Positions 58,495 to 64,000 of a stretch of DNA of 64,000 bases are shown piece after piece. Under the pieces are notes generated by a model that worked only from the letters and a program-made list of their open reading frames with translations, did no database searches and had not been told where the DNA came from. The first letter of the stretch is position 1, and each line of letters opens with the position of its first letter. This DNA comes from a candidate division WOR-3 bacterium (GTDB lineage: Bacteria > Hydrothermota > Hydrothermia > UBA1063), in assembly GCA_039803545.1 (NCBI GenBank), contig JBDRYS010000002.1, positions 132,385-196,384 on the forward strand. The letters are read 5' to 3'. A program made the translations under genes and the position numbers.

Positions 58495-59978
58495 AAGTCC
58501 TTACTCCAGAGGAGACGAGGAAGGCAGATAAAAGGGCCATCGAAGAACTGGGCATTCCCTCTCTTGAATTGATGGAGCAGGCAGGAAAAGGCTTGGCGGA
58601 TTTCATTGAAAGCCTTTTCGGAGAAAGATTAAAAGACATAAAAGTCGCGGTATTCTGCGGTAAAGGAAATAACGGCGGCGATGGATTGGTTTCAGCAGTT
58701 CATCTTCACAAAAAAGTAAGGGAACTTACAGTTTTCCTCTCAAGCGATAAGGCAGAAATTTCAGGAGATGCCCAATATCAACTGGAAAGAGCCACAAAGG
58801 AAGGCGTTTCAATTAAAGATTACACTCAATTTTTAGAAGAAAACCTTGACTTTGACCTTTATATAGATGCCCTTTTCGGAACGGGTTTTAGAGGGAAACT
58901 CCAAAGTCCTCACCTTGAGATCATTGAGAAAATAAATTCAAAAAAGGGTCTTAAGATTGCCTGTGACATCCCTTCGGGAGTTAACGGAGAAACAGGGGAA
59001 GTAGAAAACATCGCCTTCAGGGCAGACTACACCATCACCTTCGCCTTTCCAAAAACGGGACTTTTACTCCATCCAGGTAAATACTACTCCGGAGATATTA
59101 AAATTGTAGATATTGGTATTCCCGAGAATTTAGTAGATTCTCAAAAATTTTGGATTCAACTGGAGGACATAAAAAATATTTTACCTTCTTACCGCGGAGA
59201 TGAGCATAAGGGTCAATGTGGAAAGGTTCTTGTCGTTGCCGGTTCCAAAGAATACACCGGGGCTGCCTATTTCGCTGCCGAGTCTGCTATAAATGCAGGT
59301 GCTGGACTTGTATATCTCGCAGTTCCCGAGGAAATTCGCCCTATAATGCAAACAAAATGTAGTGAAGTAATAGTAAGATCCTACAGCAAATTAGAAGATT
59401 TCAGGGAAATTTTGAAAGGGGATTACGATGTGATCGCCTTAGGACCCGGTCTTGGGAGAAACAAGACCACAATCCAATTACTTCAAGAAACTCTAAAACT
59501 TCCAATACCAAAAATCATAGATGCAGACGGAATTTGGGCATTAGCTGAATTAAAGGCCGTCTTAACCACAAAGGACATTATAACTCCCCATCCCGGTGAA
59601 GCATCCTTTTTACTAAGTGGAGTTTCTGCCTCTGAAATTAATAAAAACCGCGTAAACTTTGCAAAGGAACTCTCTTCGAAGTTAAATGCCACGGTAGTTT
59701 TAAAGGGAGCACCTACGATTATCTCTGATGGAAACTCAATTTTCTTCAACCCTACAGGTAATCCTGGGATGGCTGTTGGAGGAATGGGTGACCTTTTAAC
59801 GGGCATTATCGCCGGCCTTTACCCCCGCATTAAAGATCCATTAAAAACTGCACTTGCTGGAGTTTTCATCCACGGGCTAAGTGCTGACCTTTTGCTGGAA
59901 ACGGAAACCTTTGAAACGGTTACCCCAACAAAAGTACTCAAGAATTTAAATCGTGCCTTTAAAAAGGTAAGAAGTTGA
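58485..59978 (+). CDS. nnr: Bifunctional NAD(P)H-hydrate repair enzyme Nnr
   Basis: 497 residues from the ATG at 58485 with AAAGGAG upstream; the longer frame from 58407 lies over the Mut7-C gene. N-terminal epimerase (YjeF_N) with MEQAGKGLADFI and VFCGKGNNGGDGL. C-terminal ADP/ATP-dependent dehydratase with GQCGKVLVVAGSKEYTGAA, ALGPGLGRNK, ITPHPGEASFLL, VLKGAPTIISDG and NPGMAVGGMGDLLTGIIAGL. It repairs heat- or enzyme-damaged NAD(P)H hydrates, useful at high temperature. Confidence 0.94.
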   Translation: MAIKVLTPEETRKADKRAIEELGIPSLELMEQAGKGLADFIESLFGERLKDIKVAVFCGKGNNGGDGLVSAVHLHKKVRELTVFLSSDKAEISGDAQYQLERATKEGVSIKDYTQFLEENLDFDLYIDALFGTGFRGKLQSPHLEIIEKINSKKGLKIACDIPSGVNGETGEVENIAFRADYTITFAFPKTGLLLHPGKYYSGDIKIVDIGIPENLVDSQKFWIQLEDIKNILPSYRGDEHKGQCGKVLVVAGSKEYTGAAYFAAESAINAGAGLVYLAVPEEIRPIMQTKCSEVIVRSYSKLEDFREILKGDYDVIALGPGLGRNKTTIQLLQETLKLPIPKIIDADGIWALAELKAVLTTKDIITPHPGEASFLLSGVSASEINKNRVNFAKELSSKLNATVVLKGAPTIISDGNSIFFNPTGNPGMAVGGMGDLLTGIIAGLYPRIKDPLKTALAGVFIHGLSADLLLETETFETVTPTKVLKNLNRAFKKVRS

Positions 59979-61360
59979 AATTTTTCTTTTCAATTTTATT
60001 TTCACAATGCCTTGCCGTTCCTGATCTTTCAAATGTTATCAGTTTATCTAAAACCTTCAATTCCCTTGTAATTACATCCACAAGTGGCATTGGAGTTTAC
60101 GACCTAAATAGCAAAACAGTTTCCACCTTTTTTAGCACCGTAAACCCTAAATATGGGGTTTTATCCCCCGATGGAACAAGAATCTTTTACCTCAAAAACA
60201 ACAAAGACCTTTGCTATTACAACATCCCCTCCCATGAAGAGTTTTACCTTACTACCCTGGATTTTACCCCTGAAAAGCTTGGCGCAGGCCAAAGAAGTCT
60301 TATGATTAAAGGTTCTGGAAAGCAAATATTACTTGACTATTCGGGCTTTCCCATTCCCGATTCTCTAAAAGAAAGATATTACAACTTCGCCAGTGAGGAG
60401 GTGAAGAAACCCATTAATTTACCGCCGATTCTTAATCCCAACGGCAATCTCGTTCCATTTTCCACAGTACTTTTTGATTCCCTCTCCAACTTAATTTTTG
60501 TCGGTACTCGCGGATGCGGAATTTTTCTCTATTCAAGGCTGAGAGGAATCTACGTAGATTCAGTAATCTTAGGGCTCCCAAAAGTAAAGGAGATAATCAC
60601 CTGTGGATTTAAAAAGGACACCCTTTACCTCTTAACCCAGAACTCGCTGACAAAATTGAGTATCAACTTAAAATCCCAAATATACTACCCTACCAATCTT
60701 GAACCTGCGGAATACTTTCTGGCGATGGATGCGAAGGATTCCACTCTTTTTTTGATCAGTAGCAAAGGGAGAATTTATACACTCTGGAAAGAACGAATGG
60801 TTTTTGAAAATAAACTGGACATTAATCCTTCTAAGGTGTTCGAATTTAAAGATGGCAAAATTTTGTTTCAAGAAGGAAATTCAATAAAACTAATGACCAT
60901 TGATGGCGAGTCTTTAATGACACTCAAATTACCTTCAAACTATGAAAATCTGAAAGCCTCGATCACAAAGAGTGGAATTCCAATTTTATTCGACGGTAGA
61001 ATTTTCCTCTACCAGAAAGACTCACTGTTTGCCCTCTCTGAAAAACCAAATCCTAATGAAAGGATCATCGATTTTATAGCAAAGGATGATACCCTCTGGG
61101 CCATCACCTTTGATAAACTTCTAAAAATAACAGCAAAGGAAACAATCGCTTACCCTTTGCCTTTCCAGGAACCTGAACAGATAATTTTTTCAAAGGAAGG
61201 GAACTTGTATGTAATAAAAGGGCAGTTCTTTGCAACCTTTACTGGCGAAGATTTTAACCCTCAAAACCTTCCCCTTTTAGAGGGAAAAATTTTAAGCATT
61301 CTACCTTTGGAAAACCAAAGATTCTTTATTACAACAAATTTTGTTTACCTCTGCCAGTAA
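59975..61360 (+). CDS. Secreted beta-propeller-like protein of unknown function
   Basis: 461 residues from a TTG that overlaps the nnr stop (TTGA). A short signal peptide is followed by repeated four-stranded units, for example GIGVYDLNSKTV, LICYYNIPS-like strands, FVGTRGCGIFLYS, LYLLTQNSLTKLSI, LFLISSKGRIYTL and LWAITFDKLLKITA, typical of a beta-propeller. The Gly-Cys-Gly motif near 184 resembles two-component-sensor propellers. No T9SS-type tail is present. The function is unknown; it is the last gene of the polyamine operon. Confidence 0.7.
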   Translation: MKFFFSILFSQCLAVPDLSNVISLSKTFNSLVITSTSGIGVYDLNSKTVSTFFSTVNPKYGVLSPDGTRIFYLKNNKDLCYYNIPSHEEFYLTTLDFTPEKLGAGQRSLMIKGSGKQILLDYSGFPIPDSLKERYYNFASEEVKKPINLPPILNPNGNLVPFSTVLFDSLSNLIFVGTRGCGIFLYSRLRGIYVDSVILGLPKVKEIITCGFKKDTLYLLTQNSLTKLSINLKSQIYYPTNLEPAEYFLAMDAKDSTLFLISSKGRIYTLWKERMVFENKLDINPSKVFEFKDGKILFQEGNSIKLMTIDGESLMTLKLPSNYENLKASITKSGIPILFDGRIFLYQKDSLFALSEKPNPNERIIDFIAKDDTLWAITFDKLLKITAKETIAYPLPFQEPEQIIFSKEGNLYVIKGQFFATFTGEDFNPQNLPLLEGKILSILPLENQRFFITTNFVYLCQ

Positions 61361-61674
61361 ACTTTTAAAGGCGGATCACAAAGTCTACCCGTAATTAAAA
61401 GGAAGGCAATACCTTACCCTTTTGACGCAAAAATTAGTTAAAAAGGAAAATATCTTCCCTTCAAGGAGATTCAAATTCCAAGCATATTTTGTGTGTCCTA
61501 TTAAGTCCCCAGAACTCGGTTGGAATGCCCATGACTAATGCGAATATCAATTTTTTTGTTTACAATCAGTCCTCGGAACCTACTGAAAATAGGTTTTAGT
61601 CCAGAACATGTTTTTTTTAGCCTTTAAATTTTAAGACGGCCTTTCAAAAATAATTTTCAAGAATTAAATTTCTT
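61361..61674. other. Intergenic region between convergent genes, nothing recognised
   Basis: About 310 nt of AT-rich sequence with stop codons in all frames. No ORF, promoter or RNA signature seen. It separates the end of the polyamine operon from the terminator of the Asp-box protein gene. Confidence 0.5.
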
Positions 61675-61710
61675 CTCTAAAAAAATTGGGGGACCCCTGC
61701 GGGGTCCCCC
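61675..61710 (-). terminator. Intrinsic terminator of the Asp-box protein gene
   Basis: A 10-bp GC stem (arms 61688-61697 and 61701-61710) with a TGC loop. On the minus strand it is followed by AATTTTTTTAG. On the plus strand GAGTTTT follows, so it may also slow plus-strand readthrough. Confidence 0.88.
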
Positions 61711-61736
61711 GAGTTTTCCGTCAGCCTGCGGTAATC

Positions 61737-63305
61737 TTACTTCACCACTATCTTTCTAGCTGTGGACTTGCCATCCACGGTGACCGTGACAAAGTAGATC
61801 CCCTTACCGAAGTCAGAGTTGAAGCTCATTCTGTGGCTGCCTGCATTCAGGCTTCCACTGTAGAGGGTCTTCACCTTCTGACCAGAAGCATTGTAAACGG
61901 TAATGTCCACAGTAGCGGTCTTAGGAAGCGCAAATTCCACATTCATATTCCCCGTGACGATGGTTGGCCTTACGTTGAGCGCGAAGGTGGGCCTTGTTTC
62001 ATTGACCGATGGAATAACAACCTGTGAAGTAGCATAGTAAATATTTACATAGTTAACTGATCCGCTGGAGCAGACAAAGAAGAGGTTCAAGTTATTGCCA
62101 TCGTCATAAACCGTCGGGCAGAAGTCACCTCTACCCTCATCGAAGGTATCCTGCACTGCAAAGACAGGGGCCTCCGGTGACCATGTATTTCCATCAAAGA
62201 CCTTAAAGTACAGATCGTTGTATGTGGCAGTTGTATCATAATCCATAAACATGGCGACAAGTTTAGAACCATCCTGGGTCACACCCACGCTCGGAGTTCT
62301 TGCCTGAGGAATGCCAGTGTGATATACACCGGCGGTATCCTGATAGACATATCCATGTACAAATTCTTCCGTTATAGAATTTGTAGCAGGGTCAAATACA
62401 TAGTGGTAGAGAATACCGTTTTCGACCCCACTTTCGCTCATAACTGCAAGTACATGGGCCTTACCCTGGTAGACTGCACCAGCGTAAGAGTACCACCAGG
62501 ATGCAAAGCCATATTGGATAGCGGAAGATGCATATTTGTAAGGTCCCTGCCAGGTCTGACCCCAGTCGGTAGATTTCCAGAAAATGATGGTATCAATAGC
62601 GTTACCATCAAAGCCGTAAAATACAAGGGTATTTCCAACAAGAAGTAGATTAGGGTTATCGATTGCAACGGTGTCAATTATCACCTCATTCCCCCATGTG
62701 GCGCCACCATCAAAGGATGTCTTGCAAGCGCCATAACCAAGGTCATATTTCACATAGGAGACAACAACGGTGTCACCCTTGGCTACAACAGTGGGTATCC
62801 ATTCGCCATAAGTTCCCTCACCAATGGTAACCTGGGATTCTATGAAGAGTCCAGGTGCACCAATAGAAAGTCCATCATCCCTGGCAACGTATATCTTTGA
62901 TGCTGCTGTTCCAGGACGTATCTGATAAGCATACCAGGGTGTACCTGTTGTTGTATCGTAATAGGCATCGGGGTATACTCTACTAATGACTGTTGAGTTT
63001 ATATTATATTTGGTCCAGGTGGCACCGTTATCCGTGGTATACCACACTGAAGCGCCTTCCCAGCTTGTTCCAGAACTATCTGAACCGAGGAAAGCGAGGT
63101 TATTGGGACCGAACCAGAGCAGGTTGTTGTGGGCCTCACCAGACATAATTACTGGTCTCCATCCACCACCAGCAGGCTGGCCGCATATAATCACTGACGG
63201 GGGTTGGCCGGGTTCAATCTTGCCCGGGTTCCCATTGTAATCATCAGCGGGCCTTGGCAGGACAGGTATCCCTGCCAGTAGCACTGACAGTATTATATTG
63301 AGCAT
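61737..63305 (-). CDS. Secreted sialidase-like (Asp-box) propeller protein with T9SS-like sorting domain
   Basis: 522 residues with a signal peptide. Three Asp-box motifs (YTTDNGATW, SFDGGATW, STDWGQTW) mark a sialidase/BNR-type beta-propeller of about residues 30-430. A linker leads to a C-terminal Por/T9SS type A-like domain (VDITVYNASGQKVKTL, SGSLNAGSHRMSF, GIYFVTVTVDGKSTARK). Catalytic sialidase Arg residues cannot be placed, so a structural or binding protein is as likely as an enzyme. A perfect promoter, strong ribosome site and strong terminator suggest a monocistronic, abundant exported protein. Confidence 0.85.
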   Translation of the reverse strand: MLNIILSVLLAGIPVLPRPADDYNGNPGKIEPGQPPSVIICGQPAGGGWRPVIMSGEAHNNLLWFGPNNLAFLGSDSSGTSWEGASVWYTTDNGATWTKYNINSTVISRVYPDAYYDTTTGTPWYAYQIRPGTAASKIYVARDDGLSIGAPGLFIESQVTIGEGTYGEWIPTVVAKGDTVVVSYVKYDLGYGACKTSFDGGATWGNEVIIDTVAIDNPNLLLVGNTLVFYGFDGNAIDTIIFWKSTDWGQTWQGPYKYASSAIQYGFASWWYSYAGAVYQGKAHVLAVMSESGVENGILYHYVFDPATNSITEEFVHGYVYQDTAGVYHTGIPQARTPSVGVTQDGSKLVAMFMDYDTTATYNDLYFKVFDGNTWSPEAPVFAVQDTFDEGRGDFCPTVYDDGNNLNLFFVCSSGSVNYVNIYYATSQVVIPSVNETRPTFALNVRPTIVTGNMNVEFALPKTATVDITVYNASGQKVKTLYSGSLNAGSHRMSFNSDFGKGIYFVTVTVDGKSTARKIVVK

Positions 63306-63332
63306 TTAGCACCTCCTTTTAAAGGTGTTTAA

Positions 63333-63361
63333 ATTATAACTTTCCCCTTTAGTTTTGTCAA
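63333..63361 (-). promoter_or_regulatory. Consensus promoter of the Asp-box protein gene
   Basis: Read on the minus strand: TTGACA (63356-63361), a 17-nt spacer and TATAAT (63333-63338), a perfect consensus match. AAAAGGAGGTG and the ATG at 63305 follow. Confidence 0.88.
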
Positions 63362-63413
63362 GTTTTGTGTAATCCATTGAATTTGAACGACTTATAAAAA
63401 CACAAAACAATCC

Positions 63414-64000
63414 TTAGTAAACAAGGTATTTCTTAGCATTTTTAAAAAGAATTCCCTTTTCTCTCTCAGTTTTCCTTCCTAAGATGTCCCGTCCGCCATC
63501 AATCGTATCCACAATAGAGTTGTAATAAGGTGTATCCCTTTCATCTACCCTTAAACTATCCGGTAACAAAGAGAGTGAATAACGATAGGTCCCATTTCCA
63601 GGAATCACATCCAGATAGAATTTGTAATTTCCTGGTGTCAACCTCAAAAGAAATTTTCCAGAAGTGGAGAAAAGCCTCTGCCTGAGGATCCCATCTTTTT
63701 CTATCTTCAATTCACATTGCCATTGACTCGCCTTTATAAGGTTTTGCAGAGTTAAAACAATACCACTTTTTTCCTTACTAAAATAGGCGTAAACGGTGTC
63801 ACCTCGAGCGATAGAATCTTTCAATGTATTAAAAAGAAGATCCAAAAATTTTACCCTTCTCTCGAAGCGCAAATTTTCGTACCTTAAAAAATCCCTCTTT
63901 AAAACGGAGTAACTTAAAGGGAAATAGGCCGACAAAAAGCTGGAATTTCTAAAGTGGGAATTCCCCTTTGCGTAAAAAATAAGGGGCAAAGTCTTTATTC
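63414..64000 (-). CDS. Partial secreted or surface protein, 5' end beyond the window
   Basis: The frame stays open to the right edge, so only the C-terminal portion (about 195 residues) is seen. It contains beta-rich segments (GKFLLRLTPGNYKFYLDVIPG, GTYRYSLSLLPDSLRV), like a PPC or Ig-type domain of exported proteins. It ends GRKTEREKGILFKNAKKYLVY, which is not a T9SS tail. Family not recognised. Confidence 0.6.
   Translation of the reverse strand, partial: IKTLPLIFYAKGNSHFRNSSFLSAYFPLSYSVLKRDFLRYENLRFERRVKFLDLLFNTLKDSIARGDTVYAYFSKEKSGIVLTLQNLIKASQWQCELKIEKDGILRQRLFSTSGKFLLRLTPGNYKFYLDVIPGNGTYRYSLSLLPDSLRVDERDTPYYNSIVDTIDGGRDILGRKTEREKGILFKNAKKYLVY

Noticed and set aside
63310-63327. CACCT/AGGTG pairing that could hide the ribosome site of the Asp-box protein gene
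   Set aside because: Its 5' arm coincides with the predicted transcription start, so it may not be fully in the mRNA; only five base pairs.
1-64000. CRISPR arrays, tRNAs, rRNAs, transposases, integrases, restriction or toxin-antitoxin genes
   Set aside because: Looked for on both strands; no repeat-spacer pattern, tRNA-like TTCRA arms with matching stems, or corresponding protein motifs were seen.

Overview
The window is AT-rich bacterial chromosome, packed with short-gap and overlapping genes. I see no tRNA, rRNA, CRISPR array, insertion sequence or prophage. The cell is probably a diderm: it has a secretin-based type IV pilus, and two secreted proteins end in T9SS-like C-terminal sorting domains of the kind common in the Fibrobacteres-Chlorobi-Bacteroidetes (FCB) group and neighbouring candidate phyla. 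A polyamine operon with a thermospermine-synthase-like gene, together with ThyX, suggests a thermophile. An uncultured WOR-3/Stahlbacteria- or Hydrothermae-like lineage is my best guess; this is inference, since no search was possible.

Layout. 1-1.6 kb: two secreted surface proteins (minus). 2.2-5.3 kb: ParB-like protein, ThyX, a UV-damage glycosylase and Maf. 5.3-9.8 kb: malic enzyme, class I fumarase alpha, branched-chain aminotransferase, RpiB and a glycosyltransferase. 9.9-13.6 kb: HD hydrolase, Rpe, then rpsP-khpA-rimM-trmD-rplS and a DUF192 protein. 13.6-14.6 kb: about 1 kb without a convincing gene. 14.6-34 kb: one long minus-strand run. It starts with a GT2 glycosyltransferase, a MagIII-like DNA glycosylase and a peptidoglycan-salvage pair (NamZ plus a MurU/AmgK fusion). 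It continues with a TPR protein, a fusion of a secretion-ATPase N-domain to a DnaA-like AAA+ domain, a PilM-PilN fusion, PilO, an AMIN-PilP fusion, PilQ, four prepilin-like proteins, PilY1 and LemA. 34-37.3 kb: flippase-like and YfhO-like membrane proteins. 37.4-42.9 kb: class III aminotransferase, a cyclic-2,3-diphosphoglycerate-synthetase-like GTPase, a coiled coil fused to a degenerate metallo-beta-lactamase domain, and RlmN. 42.8-48.3 kb (minus): holA, TPR, coaE, UbiA, phosphoesterase, cvpA and cdd. 48.4-54.6 kb: MIP18, MtaD-like deaminase, beta-CASP nuclease, Mrp, and two adjacent proteins that look like catalytically dead Tdh and Kbl. 54.6-61.4 kb: polyamine operon (speD, two aminopropyltransferases, pyruvoyl arginine decarboxylase, agmatinase), then a Mut7-C protein, Nnr and a secreted protein. 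61.7-64 kb: an Asp-box propeller protein and a gene cut by the window edge.

Regulation is unusually readable. Many operons start at near-consensus TTGACA-N17-TATAAT promoters. Several put the -10 box only 6-8 nt from the start codon, which suggests leaderless mRNAs. Two divergent gene pairs have abutting or overlapping -35 boxes. A perfect terminator-like hairpin lies inside rimM, and a 17-codon leader ORF precedes speD.

Most novel candidates: the MshEN/DnaA-like fusion inside the pilus operon, the Tdh/Kbl pseudoenzyme pair, the coiled-coil/pseudo-MBL fusion, the rimM attenuator-like hairpin, and the speD leader peptide.
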